Below, piece after piece: positions 37,795 through 45,997 of a DNA stretch of 64,000 nucleotides. The notes under the pieces are model-generated. The model was given only the letters and a program-made list of their open reading frames with translations. It was not told where the DNA came from and searched no databases. Position numbers and translations under genes: made by a program. The stretch lies in NCBI GenBank assembly GCA_025210375.1, contig JAOASB010000045.1, positions 62,001-126,000 of the forward strand, written 5' to 3'. Position 1 is the first letter of the stretch, and each line of letters begins with the position of its first letter. Origin of the DNA: Maledivibacter sp. Lineage in GTDB: Bacteria; Bacillota; Clostridia; Peptostreptococcales; Caminicellaceae.

Positions 37795-37825
37795 ATGATA
37801 CACTGTGCCCTAAGGTAACAGTCAA
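37795..37825 (-). promoter_or_regulatory. MerR-type promoter/operator with 19-bp spacer
   Basis: Minus strand TTGACT (37820-37825), 19-bp spacer, TATCAT (37795-37800). The spacer is a dyad, ACTGTTACC-TTA-GGGCACAGT. Over-long 19-bp spacers with a central dyad are the hallmark of MerR-activated promoters; this one sits 20 bases before the MerR-family start codon. Confidence 0.8.
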
Positions 37826-37871
37826 GCAAATAAGGTTAAAATGTTTTTATAAAAGACATAAGAATTAATAA

Positions 37872-38030
37872 TACATATATAATAACAAATCTCTTAATGA
37901 ACCTTATGGAATTTTAAAATCCAACCCTATTAAATCTGTGACAAAAAAATTACAAGAGCGTATAGATATTACCTCTGAAATAATGATGCAAATTAAGAGA
38001 AGCATGCCAACTATCCATCCCATCATTTAA
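37872..38030 (+). pseudogene. Possible C-terminal gene remnant
   Basis: An open frame without a start codon reads NEPYGILKSNPIKSVTKKLQ then ERIDITSEIMMQIKRSMPTI and ends at TAA 38028-38030. The composition looks protein-like, and the upstream part is missing. The protein is not recognised. It is the only content of the MerR-macrodomain gap and may also be chance. Confidence 0.3.
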
Positions 38031-38032
38031 TA

Positions 38033-38563
38033 TCAGTCCACTAAGTTTAACAATTTTTCATAAATTTTATAATTCTCCATATCAAAGCAAACAAATATTA
38101 TTTGCTTAAAATTCGGATGACTATCTAAAAAATTCTTTGTGGCCTCTATAGCTATTTCAGCAGCCAATTCCTTTGGAAATTTATAGACGCCTGTGCTAAT
38201 ATTCGGTATGGCTAATTCATTAATGTTATTTTCTAAAGCTAATTTAAATACACTCTTATAGCAGTTTTTTAATAGTTCCCTTTCATTCCCTTTATTATTC
38301 CATATGGGTCCAACTGTATGAATGACCCTATGGGCTGGAAGATTCCCTGCTGTGGTTATCACCGCATATCCGACTTTACAGCCTCCTTGACTTGCTCGAA
38401 TTTTTTTACACTCTTCTAATATCTTACTGCCTCCAGCTCTATGAATAGCACCATCCACTCCACCGCCACCCATAAGACTAGTATTAGCAGCATTAACGAT
38501 GGCCTGGCATTCAATTTTTGTTATGTCACCATTATATATTTTCATTCTATTCCTATTCAACAT
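38033..38563 (-). CDS. Macrodomain protein (ADP-ribose / O-acetyl-ADP-ribose hydrolase type)
   Basis: 176 aa, a single macrodomain. [37 protein letters not shown] and [17 protein letters not shown] are the ADP-ribose-binding loops of the YmdB/MacroD type, including the catalytic Asn and the GGGV loop. Likely removes ADP-ribose from O-acetyl-ADP-ribose or modified substrates. The ATG at 38563 follows GGGGTG; an ATG six codons later is possible. Confidence 0.92.
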   Translation of the reverse strand: MLNRNRMKIYNGDITKIECQAIVNAANTSLMGGGGVDGAIHRAGGSKILEECKKIRASQGGCKVGYAVITTAGNLPAHRVIHTVGPIWNNKGNERELLKNCYKSVFKLALENNINELAIPNISTGVYKFPKELAAEIAIEATKNFLDSHPNFKQIIFVCFDMENYKIYEKLLNLVD

Positions 38564-38613
38564 AATTCACCCCATATTCCTTTGACTTAAATATTGATAA
38601 CTGAGTCCTTTAG

Positions 38614-38662
38614 CCCAGATTATTCATAGAGAGTTTGAAAATATGCGAGTAGTTTTGGCATA
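38614..38662. repeat. Solo end of palindromic element family 3
   Basis: CCCAGATTATTCATAGAGAG followed by TTTGAAAATATGCGAGTAGT matches the inverted right end of the element at 17040-17201 over about 50 bp with few mismatches. Confidence 0.6.
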
Positions 38663-38817
38663 TATACCTCTCCTCTTTTCTAAAAAAAGACCAAACAATA
38701 TTTCTGTAAGTTGTATTTTATAAGCGTTCCTATGAAAAAATCCGAACTTCTTACCAAGTATTTACTTGATAATTCTCTGTTCTCATATAGTCCTTTATTT
38801 TTAGTAAGTAGATCCAT

Positions 38818-39000
38818 TTATGCTAATGCGTCTAAAAAGTATTTAGTGTCATTTGGATGTGATTTAAGCTTTTCTGCAATTTCAATATATGTTTTTGCTT
38901 CCTCTAGATGTGAAAATACGTCAAGTGTAGGCACTATTCTCTTTTTTAGACTTGCAATATTTCCACGTCCTTGCTCGTTAATTCTTAAGTAAAGTATTAA
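38818..39000 (-). pseudogene. Possible gene remnant downstream of the 205-aa protein gene
   Basis: A minus-strand frame reads LYLRINEQGRGNIASLKKRI, VPTLDVFSHLEEAKTYIEIA and ends EKLKSHPNDTKYFLDALA. It looks like a protein C-terminus but has no start of its own and overlaps the end of the next gene in another frame. It could be the tail of a frameshifted gene or chance. Confidence 0.25.
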
Positions 39001-39595
39001 AGGGCGATTCCCCTCCCTCAACATATCCATTTGCATTCTCAAATCCCCACTTTTCAAAGAAGTTCATTATTGCACCCTTAAATTCTTCTATTGAAATATT
39101 TTCATTAGCATTATTCCCATCCTCATTTGCTAATTTGCTTAACAGCACTTCCAAATCCCCATGTAATTCAATTAAAAACTCCAATTCCTTATCTGACACA
39201 ATGCCATCTTCTAAAAAATGATGTCCATAATAATATGTTCCATTTAAATTGGCAGAACCTAATAAAACCTCAGCTATAAAATCAAATCCCCAAAATTCAT
39301 TCATATCCAAGCCAGAATCTATAAAATATCTTCCATCATTTAAAAGCCTTTCTAATTCAAAAAAATATTTACTCGTCATAATAAATGTATGGTCTAAATG
39401 ATCATACTCATCTTTTTGTACAGAATTAATTATTCCACCAATATTGTTGGATGTACTATCTAATAGATGAAATGAATGATTTAAAAATATCCCATAATCA
39501 TTCTCTCGCTCATTATTATGTTTGATATTAATAAATATAGATAATATTAATCCTATTAATATCAACAATATTATTGTATTATACTTCCCCTTCAA
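38978..39595 (-). CDS. Membrane-anchored or exported protein of unknown function
   Basis: 205 aa, not recognised. N-terminal membrane segment (residues 6-22, NTIILLILIGLILSIFI), then a mostly helical, acidic extracytoplasmic domain (NHSFHLLDSTSNNIGGIINS, SKYFFELERLLNDGRYFIDS). The length and helical pattern fit small stand-alone surface proteins. Flanked by repeat relics; no operon partner. Confidence 0.6.
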   Translation of the reverse strand: MKGKYNTIILLILIGLILSIFINIKHNNERENDYGIFLNHSFHLLDSTSNNIGGIINSVQKDEYDHLDHTFIMTSKYFFELERLLNDGRYFIDSGLDMNEFWGFDFIAEVLLGSANLNGTYYYGHHFLEDGIVSDKELEFLIELHGDLEVLLSKLANEDGNNANENISIEEFKGAIMNFFEKWGFENANGYVEGGESPFNTLLKN

Positions 39596-39938
39596 AATAA
39601 CTCACCTACACTCATTTAAATTTTTTAGAATATTAATAGACTACCTGTATCCCTCTTTTGCTATTTTGTTATATTATAACATACTAAGGTCTTATTACCC
39701 TATTTACTACATATATACAACGAATAAATTAGATTTTACTTTTTGTATGCATCAAAGTCCTTTTCAGTATAATGAAAATATATTTTAAAATGAAATGACT
39801 TTCTTTACTGTCAATATGCATACCAAATCTGTTATAATTTTACTAAACCCATTTTATTCATATTAGTTGAAAACAACTTGCAATTTTCCAAACCTACCAT
39901 GAATAATATGGGCTTCGAAATAGGATGGGGGACTATTT
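39596..39938. other. AT-rich intergenic region between divergent genes
   Basis: About 340 bp between the 205-aa gene (minus) and lytS-like gene (plus). It must hold both promoters; a TTATAAT at about 39832-39838 is a possible -10 for the kinase gene, without a good -35. No repeat or gene seen. Confidence 0.45.
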
Positions 39939-41609
39939 ATGAAGTCGATGCTAATAAATTTAATATATCGAGTTGGATTCGTTATTATGCTGGCACTCAT
40001 ACTGTCGAAGGCTAAAGTCTTTAAAAATATATTTGCAAAGGAAACTCAGAATACAAGCGAAAAAATATTTATGGGTATTTTCTTTGGAATTTTAAGTATT
40101 GTTGGTACCTATACAGGCATATCCGTTAACGGTGCAATTTCTAATACCAGGGTAATAGGAGTTGCTGTTGGAGGCCTATTGGGAGGCCCGATGGTTGGGA
40201 TATTGGCAGGTGCAATCGGAGGTAGCCATCGATTTCTTATCGATGTGGGTGGTTTTACAGCCATAAGTTGCGGAATATCTACTTTCTCTGAGGGTATTAT
40301 TGCTGGTCTACTAAGCTCCAGATTTAAAAAAAGTACAAATAAAATAGTTTTTTCTATAGCCATAGGAGTAATTATTGAAACTCTTCAAATGACCTTCATA
40401 CTAGTATCCGCTAAGCCATTTAATGCTGCATTAGAGCTTGTTAAAATTGTTGGAATACCCATGATCATTAATAATTCCATCGGCATAGGCGTATTTATAA
40501 TGATCATTCAAAATATTAAGAATATAACTTCTAAAGAAGTAACCCTTAGTGCTAAACAATCCCTTTTAATTGCTGATAAGACATTACAATATTTAAAAAA
40601 TGGGCTTACGATGGAAACTGCAAGTAAAGCTGCCGAAGTTATATATAAATCTACGGATTTTGATGCAATAGCAATAACCGATCAATCAAAGATTCTAGCC
40701 CATATTGGTGTTGGAGATGATCATCATTTAGCAGGTGAATTTTGCAAAACCGCCGTTACCTTCCAAGCATTACAAACAGGTCAAATGACCATTGCCAATA
40801 CAAAGGAAGCCATAGGATGCTCCCATAGAAATTGTAAATTGGTTTCATCTATAGTTGTGCCCCTAAAGGATGGGCTTGAGACCAGAGGAGCTTTAAAGCT
40901 TTATAAAACAACAGAAGAGATATTGGAGCAAGATATAGAACTTTCTAAAGGCCTTGGTAATATTTTTTCATCACAGCTGGAGCTTAGCCGATTGGAGATA
41001 ATATCAAAGACAGCAATACAAGCAGAGATAAAAGCATTACAAGCCCAAATCAATCCCCATTTCCTATTTAATGCAATTAATACTATAGTATCTCTTATTA
41101 GAACCAATCCAGAATCAGCCAGAAGCTTGTTAACTCGTTTAAGTGATTATTTTAGGATGAATATGCAAGCTAACAAGGACTTTATCACTTTAAATGAAGA
41201 AATTAACCATGTAAAAGCATATTTAATTATAGAAAAGGCCCGATTTAATGATAAACTTAATATTAATTATGATCTGAAATGCAATATGAAATACACCATT
41301 CCTCCCCTTTCTATTCAACCCCTTGTTGAAAATGCAGTTCAACATGGTGTAAATAAAAAAGTAGATGGAGGAGATATTACCATTAGAATTAGTGAATCTC
41401 AAAAATATTATACTGTAGAAGTTATTGATGATGGAATTGGTATGACCAAAGAAAAATTAGAAGAAGTTAAGCGTTATGATGAAAGTACCGGTATTGGTAT
41501 ATCCAATGTATATAAACGCATAAAAAGCTGTTATGGTGATCGCTGTCAATTCATTATAAAAAGTACGGTTTACTCTGGGACGTCAATAAAAATGACCATT
41601 CCAAAATGA
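39939..41609 (+). CDS. LytS/BtsS-type sensor histidine kinase
   Basis: 556 aa. Five or six N-terminal membrane helices form a 5TM-5TMR-LYT sensor domain (NTRVIGVAVGGLLGGPMVGI, AGAIGGSHRFLIDVGGFTAI), a GAF-like domain follows (about 205-345), then the His_kinase domain with the phospho-acceptor motif QAQINPHFLFNAINTI (about 370-385) and the ATPase motifs (PLVENAVQHGV, VIDDGIGM). The response regulator gene follows after 16 bases and a CstA-type transporter lies downstream, as in the pyruvate-sensing BtsS-BtsR-BtsT system of E. coli; pyruvate or a related carboxylate as signal is inference. Confidence 0.92.
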   Translation: MKSMLINLIYRVGFVIMLALILSKAKVFKNIFAKETQNTSEKIFMGIFFGILSIVGTYTGISVNGAISNTRVIGVAVGGLLGGPMVGILAGAIGGSHRFLIDVGGFTAISCGISTFSEGIIAGLLSSRFKKSTNKIVFSIAIGVIIETLQMTFILVSAKPFNAALELVKIVGIPMIINNSIGIGVFIMIIQNIKNITSKEVTLSAKQSLLIADKTLQYLKNGLTMETASKAAEVIYKSTDFDAIAITDQSKILAHIGVGDDHHLAGEFCKTAVTFQALQTGQMTIANTKEAIGCSHRNCKLVSSIVVPLKDGLETRGALKLYKTTEEILEQDIELSKGLGNIFSSQLELSRLEIISKTAIQAEIKALQAQINPHFLFNAINTIVSLIRTNPESARSLLTRLSDYFRMNMQANKDFITLNEEINHVKAYLIIEKARFNDKLNINYDLKCNMKYTIPPLSIQPLVENAVQHGVNKKVDGGDITIRISESQKYYTVEVIDDGIGMTKEKLEEVKRYDESTGIGISNVYKRIKSCYGDRCQFIIKSTVYSGTSIKMTIPK

Positions 41610-41625
41610 AAGGAGATGAATTTAT

Positions 41626-42387
41626 TTGATTACATGTATTGTTGTTGATGATGAAAAACCAGCTAGGGATGAAATAAAATACCTCTTAGACAAACACCAT
41701 AATTTTGAGGTTATTGGAGAAGCAGAAAATGGCGTTGCCGCCATGAACCTTATTTTGACCAATGATCCCGATGTCATATTTTGTGACATAAGTATGCCTT
41801 TATTAGATGGTATAAATTTAGCGAAAAAGATTTTAAATAAAGGCATTAATACTTATCTAGTTTATATAACAGCTTATGATGAATATGCTATTAAGGCTTT
41901 TGAATTAAATGCAGTTGATTATCTTTTAAAACCTTTAAAGGACGATAGATTCTTAACGACCCTTTCTAAAATAGAAAGCCTAAAGGAAAGTAAACAGCTA
42001 AATATGAACAGGATGGATAAATTTCTCAATGAATTCACCATACCACAGGAACGTAAGAGTCATTTGTGTTTATATAAGGAAGGTCTCCTTTATCCCGTAA
42101 AATCAGATCAAATATTGTGTATTTATATAGAAGATAAGATAGTAAAAATAGATACTGTAAAGGGTACGTTTGAATGCTATAAATCACTATCAGAGATCGA
42201 AAACATCTTACCTGAAAACGATTTTTTTAAATGTCATCGTTCTTATATTATTAATCTTAATTATATTGAGTCAATTATTCCTTGGTTTAATAGAACTTAT
42301 AGGGTGAAATTAAAGGGTCTAGATAAGGAAATCCCAATAAGCAGAAATCAGACAAATGAATTTAAAAACAAAATGCAAATTCTCTAG
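41626..42387 (+). CDS. LytTR-family response regulator (LytR/BtsR type)
   Basis: 253 aa. Receiver domain at 1-120 (CIVVDDEKPARDEI, phospho-aspartate in DVIFCDISMPLLDG, conserved Lys in NAVDYLLKPLKDDR) and a C-terminal LytTR DNA-binding domain (about 145-250: FECYKSLSEIENILPENDFF, KCHRSYIINLNYIESIIPWF). The start is TTG with AAAGGAGATG upstream. Translationally close to the kinase gene. Three 21-bp-spaced ACC repeats immediately downstream are its likely targets. Confidence 0.93.
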   Translation: MITCIVVDDEKPARDEIKYLLDKHHNFEVIGEAENGVAAMNLILTNDPDVIFCDISMPLLDGINLAKKILNKGINTYLVYITAYDEYAIKAFELNAVDYLLKPLKDDRFLTTLSKIESLKESKQLNMNRMDKFLNEFTIPQERKSHLCLYKEGLLYPVKSDQILCIYIEDKIVKIDTVKGTFECYKSLSEIENILPENDFFKCHRSYIINLNYIESIIPWFNRTYRVKLKGLDKEIPISRNQTNEFKNKMQIL

Positions 42388-42441
42388 GGTATGTCAAAAA
42401 ATAAATAAGTCAGATTAATATGTGTTTTTGAAATTTTCTTA

Positions 42442-42493
42442 ACCATTAAAAGGAAAATTTGTACCTCTAAGAATCAAATATGTACCATTGAAA
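42442..42493 (+). promoter_or_regulatory. Triple LytTR operator upstream of the 162-aa gene and cstA
   Basis: Direct repeats ACCATTAAAA (42442), ACCTCTAAGA (42463) and ACCATTGAAA (42484), each exactly 21 bp apart, so on the same face of the helix. Established knowledge: LytTR regulators such as BtsR bind ACC-type direct repeats with about two helical turns spacing. The last repeat ends about ten bases before the -35 position of the promoter at 42503-42531. Confidence 0.75.
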
Positions 42494-42502
42494 ATTAAAA
42501 AC

Positions 42503-42531
42503 CAGTACTATTTACCCGTGTATTCTATAAT
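42503..42531 (+). promoter_or_regulatory. Activator-dependent promoter of the cstA operon
   Basis: A perfect -10 TATAAT (42526-42531) with a poor -35 (CAGTAC, 42503-42508) at 17-bp spacing, directly downstream of the LytTR repeats: a good -10 with a bad -35 is what an activated promoter looks like. Confidence 0.6.
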
Positions 42532-42554
42532 TATATAGTAGGAGGCGGGTATTT

Positions 42555-43043
42555 ATGTTTTTTGAACAAACCTTAAGAAAAAAATTAGAAGCCTATTACA
42601 ATTTAGAAAATGACATTTCTATTGGAGGAAAACATTTCAATTTTTTGGCCTGTTATAATCAAAGAAACTCAAAATATGTAGTTAAAAAGGAAATGGAGTT
42701 ATATGCTTTTGAATACAATGAATACATATTTTATAAAAAACTGGAAAACATTTTCACCCACGAAAACTTAGATGCAATCAAAAACTTGATGTCCAAACAT
42801 TACGATGAAGTAATTAATGTGGGTGAAGAGCATATGTCTAGTGTGATTACATTTGTATTTGAAACAGAAATACCCAATGATCAGAAATTAATAAAAGCTA
42901 TTGAAAGGTTTAAATTTTACAAAAGTTTTAAGTTTGGTTTGAATGGTTGGATCAATGTAGGTATTGTGCTGATAAGTCCCAAGGATAATAAGGGATTATC
43001 AAATAAATATGCTAAGAAGGAACTAAAAAAGTTCTTGGCTTAG
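42555..43043 (+). CDS. Hypothetical protein co-transcribed with the CstA transporter
   Basis: 162 aa, soluble, not recognised. Aromatic and Lys-rich (NLENDISIGGKHFNFLACYN, YEYNEYIFYKKLENIFTHEN) with an alpha/beta pattern (SSVITFVFETEIPNDQKLIK). AGGAGGCGGG precedes the ATG. It lies 18 bases before cstA behind the LytTR-controlled promoter, so it is probably induced with the transporter; it could be an accessory or regulatory partner. Confidence 0.7.
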   Translation: MFFEQTLRKKLEAYYNLENDISIGGKHFNFLACYNQRNSKYVVKKEMELYAFEYNEYIFYKKLENIFTHENLDAIKNLMSKHYDEVINVGEEHMSSVITFVFETEIPNDQKLIKAIERFKFYKSFKFGLNGWINVGIVLISPKDNKGLSNKYAKKELKKFLA

Positions 43044-43061
43044 TAAAGGAGGAGTATCTAT

Positions 43062-44666
43062 ATGAACTCATTGTTTCTAATCCTTATAGCAGCTGCTGTT
43101 TTCTTTGTAGCATACGTGACCTATGGTGCCTATCTATGTAAAAAATGGGGTATCGACCCAAACAGGAAAACACCTGCTCACACAATCAATGACGGCGTAG
43201 ATTATATGCCGGCAAAAGCCCCAGTATTACTTGGCCATCACTTTTCATCAATAGCAGGTGCCGGCCCAATTGTGGGCCCAATTGGTGCAGCTATATTTGG
43301 ATGGGTTCCAGTATTTTTATGGATTATAATCGGATCAGTATTTTTCGGTGGAGTCCATGATATGGGTGCATTATTCGCTTCGGTTAGACATGATGGAAAA
43401 TCTTTAGGTGAAGTGATTGGTGTTACAATCGGTAAAAATGGTAAAAAACTATTTGCTATCTTTGCATGGTTAACACTATTACTTGTAATTGCTGCATTTA
43501 CTAACATCGTGGCAAATACCTTTGTTGCGGTACCTGAAGCAGCAACTGCATCGGTATTATTCATTGCCGTAGCAATTATATTTGGAGTTTTCGTATATAG
43601 ACGGGGCGTAAGCCTTGCAGTCGGTAGTATTATCGGTGTAGCATTACTAATTCTAAGTATTTATATAGGAACGATTCATCCATTGGTACTTGGAAAAACC
43701 TCTTGGATGTTTATTCTACTTGCTTATATCTTTGTGGCAAGTGTGACGCCTGTATGGATTCTATTGCAGCCAAGGGATTACTTAAACTCATTCTTACTAT
43801 ATGCCATGTTAATTGGTGGATTTGTTGGTGTAATCTTTATGAGACCAACAATAGAGTTAGCCCCAGTTACAAGCTTTACTATTGGTAAAGCAACCCTATT
43901 CCCTATGCTGTTTGTAACCGTTGCCTGCGGAGCTATTTCTGGATTCCATTCCCTTGTTGGCTCTGGAACAACTGCAAAGCAAATCGATAATGAAAAGGAT
44001 ATTAAGCTTATTGGTTATGGTTCAATGCTTATTGAAGGTATATTAGCAACACTTGCCATTGTAACTGCAGGTTATATTGCCGGTGATAAGTTAACAGAAT
44101 TACTAGCTAATGGTGGCCCTGTAAATGTATTCTCAAATGGTATTGGGGATTTTATGACTTCCTTTGGATTACCTTTCGCTACGGGTAAAAGCTTTGTTGC
44201 TCTTGCAATATCAGCATTTGCATTAACAAGCTTAGATACAGCAACAAGACTTGCTAGATTCATATTCCAAGAGTTCTTTGATGTATCAAAGGAATCAACT
44301 CCATCACCACTTACCAATAGATATGTATCTACATGTATTACGGTTGTTGTAGGTGGAGGATTAGCATTTAAAGGTTGGAAGGCCATATGGCCATTGTTTG
44401 GATCAGCTAACCAATTACTTGCAGCCCTTGCTTTATTAGCAATTGGCGTTTGGTTAAAGCAATCTGGCAAAAACCATAAGATGGCAACTATTCCAATGGT
44501 ATTTATGTTTGCCGTTACCCTTGTTGCACTTGTTCAATTGATGATTGCTAATATCGGTAATCGCCTATTACTATTCTTCTCCGTAGCTTTATTTGTATTG
44601 GCTATAGTTCTAATTATACAAGCTAAATCTGCATTCAGCAAAGCTACAGCTGTTTCAAAAAAATAA
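43062..44666 (+). CDS. cstA: CstA-family carbon-starvation / pyruvate transporter
   Basis: 534 aa, about 15-16 membrane segments. PAKAPVLLGHHFSSIAGAGP and GPIVGPIGAAIFGWVPVFLW, VHDMGALFASVRHDGKSLGE, SGTTAKQID and FALTSLDTATRLARF are CstA hallmarks. CstA and BtsT of E. coli import peptides or pyruvate; with a LytS/LytTR system next door, pyruvate/H+ symport is the best guess. AAAGGAGGAG precedes the ATG. The length is shorter than E. coli CstA (about 700 aa) but normal for the Firmicutes subfamily. Confidence 0.92.
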   Translation: MNSLFLILIAAAVFFVAYVTYGAYLCKKWGIDPNRKTPAHTINDGVDYMPAKAPVLLGHHFSSIAGAGPIVGPIGAAIFGWVPVFLWIIIGSVFFGGVHDMGALFASVRHDGKSLGEVIGVTIGKNGKKLFAIFAWLTLLLVIAAFTNIVANTFVAVPEAATASVLFIAVAIIFGVFVYRRGVSLAVGSIIGVALLILSIYIGTIHPLVLGKTSWMFILLAYIFVASVTPVWILLQPRDYLNSFLLYAMLIGGFVGVIFMRPTIELAPVTSFTIGKATLFPMLFVTVACGAISGFHSLVGSGTTAKQIDNEKDIKLIGYGSMLIEGILATLAIVTAGYIAGDKLTELLANGGPVNVFSNGIGDFMTSFGLPFATGKSFVALAISAFALTSLDTATRLARFIFQEFFDVSKESTPSPLTNRYVSTCITVVVGGGLAFKGWKAIWPLFGSANQLLAALALLAIGVWLKQSGKNHKMATIPMVFMFAVTLVALVQLMIANIGNRLLLFFSVALFVLAIVLIIQAKSAFSKATAVSKK

Positions 44667-44700
44667 ATAGGCTATAAAGGAACTTTGTTTTAGTAAAATT

Positions 44701-44752
44701 GGCTGTCACAAAGTCACGAAGCAACTGATTTCTTAGTGACTTTATGACAGCC
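44701..44752 (+). terminator. Terminator after cstA
   Basis: GGCTGTCACAAAGTCAC ... GTGACTTTATGACAGCC, a long stem with a T-rich tail (CTTATTTATT). Confidence 0.8.
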
Positions 44753-44772
44753 CTTATTTATTAAGGATGGTG

Positions 44773-45063
44773 ATGGCAAATGGGATAAAGTCAATATTAG
44801 AAAATATAAAGCTATTTTTTATAGGGGCTTTAGACATGCAAGGAAAAGCCCATGGTCATATAGAAAATGAAGCCTCTGAAGCCATGGATCAGTTTATGCT
44901 TTTATGCTTTGGAGATATACTAGGTGTTGATTTACCCACAACATATTATGCATTAGAGCTATTACCCTATTTGGCTGAAGAACTTGAGAAATGGCAGATG
45001 AGAATGACTGATAAAAAATCGATTTGGGAAGAGAAAGCGGGCAAATTGGACATAGACCCATAG
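44773..45063 (+). CDS. Small protein paired with an ArsA-like ATPase (cory-CC-star-like)
   Basis: 96 aa. A helical protein with IENEASEAMDQFMLLCFGDI then LGVDLPTTYYALELLPYLAE and EELEKWQMRM. From memory this pattern matches a small family that sits beside ArsA-type ATPases and usually ends in Cys-Cys; here the end is KLDIDP, without that motif. Function unknown. The ATG at 44773 has AAGGA five bases upstream. The ATPase follows after 13 bases. Confidence 0.65.
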   Translation: MANGIKSILENIKLFFIGALDMQGKAHGHIENEASEAMDQFMLLCFGDILGVDLPTTYYALELLPYLAEELEKWQMRMTDKKSIWEEKAGKLDIDP

Positions 45064-45076
45064 AAGGAGGATGATC

Positions 45077-45997
45077 ATGGGAAAGATAATTTTTTTCGGT
45101 GGTAAAGGTGGCGTTGGTAAAACTAGTTGTTCTACGGCTTTTGCTCTTTCAAAAGCTAGATCTGGTCTAAAAACATTACTTGTGTCAACTGATCCTGCCC
45201 ATTCAATCTCAGATTTGTTCCATTGTCAGATAGGTAATAAATTGACCCAACTAGAAGCAAATCTTTTTGGTGTGGAAATAAATCCAGAAAAGGAGAGTAA
45301 TGCTTATATAGCAAAGATCAGAAAAAATTTACATTCAATAATGAGTCCAATAATTATGGAAGAAATAAATAAACAGTTAGATGCGGCCAGTGTATCTCCC
45401 GGAACCCATGAATCGGCCCTATTTGATAAGATGATTGAACTTATTATTTATACATCAAAGGACTTTGATTATATTATTTTTGACACTGCACCTACTGGTC
45501 ATACCTTGAGATTATTATCTTTGCCCGAGATGCTTGGTGCATGGATGGACAGCCTTATTAGTAAACGAAAAAAGACTTTAAGCTTAAGAAACATGATAGG
45601 CAAAAATAATGGGACTAATGATCCAATTATCGAGATTTTATCTAACCGCAAAAAAAATCTTGCATTGGCAAGGGAGATAATGATAGATGGAGAAAATCTA
45701 CAATTTATTTTTGTATTGAATGCAGAAAAAATGCCTATAGAGGAAACAAAAAAAGCAGTCAAAATGTTACAATCCTATGATATAAACGTGGCTGCTTTAA
45801 TAGTTAATAAAATTTTACCTGAAGATAGCTTAGATGAATTTTGGAGGAATAAAAAAATTAAAGAAGTGGAGTACCTTAAAATCATCGAACAAGAAATCCC
45901 CGTTGATAAGCTATACAAGATCCCACTTTTCAATTTTGATATGGATGCCTATACTATTAATGAAATGGTTAATTATTTAAATTCACCTAAACACTAA
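45077..45997 (+). CDS. ArsA/Get3-family P-loop ATPase
   Basis: 306 aa, single ATPase domain. Deviant Walker A GGKGGVGKTSCSTAFALSK, the A'/switch I DPAHSISDLF, and switch II DTAPTGHTLRLLSLP are characteristic of the ArsA/TRC40 group. No arsenic-resistance gene is in sight and the metal-binding cysteines of ArsA are not evident, so a role in membrane-protein or cofactor handling together with the small 96-aa partner is more likely than arsenite efflux. The ATG at 45077 follows AAGGAGG by six bases. It converges on and overlaps by four bases the YARHG lipoprotein gene. Confidence 0.88.
   Translation: MGKIIFFGGKGGVGKTSCSTAFALSKARSGLKTLLVSTDPAHSISDLFHCQIGNKLTQLEANLFGVEINPEKESNAYIAKIRKNLHSIMSPIIMEEINKQLDAASVSPGTHESALFDKMIELIIYTSKDFDYIIFDTAPTGHTLRLLSLPEMLGAWMDSLISKRKKTLSLRNMIGKNNGTNDPIIEILSNRKKNLALAREIMIDGENLQFIFVLNAEKMPIEETKKAVKMLQSYDINVAALIVNKILPEDSLDEFWRNKKIKEVEYLKIIEQEIPVDKLYKIPLFNFDMDAYTINEMVNYLNSPKH

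Noticed and set aside
45071..45997. Arsenite-efflux ATPase (arsA proper)
   Set aside because: Single half-size ATPase domain, no evident metal cysteines and no ars genes around it.
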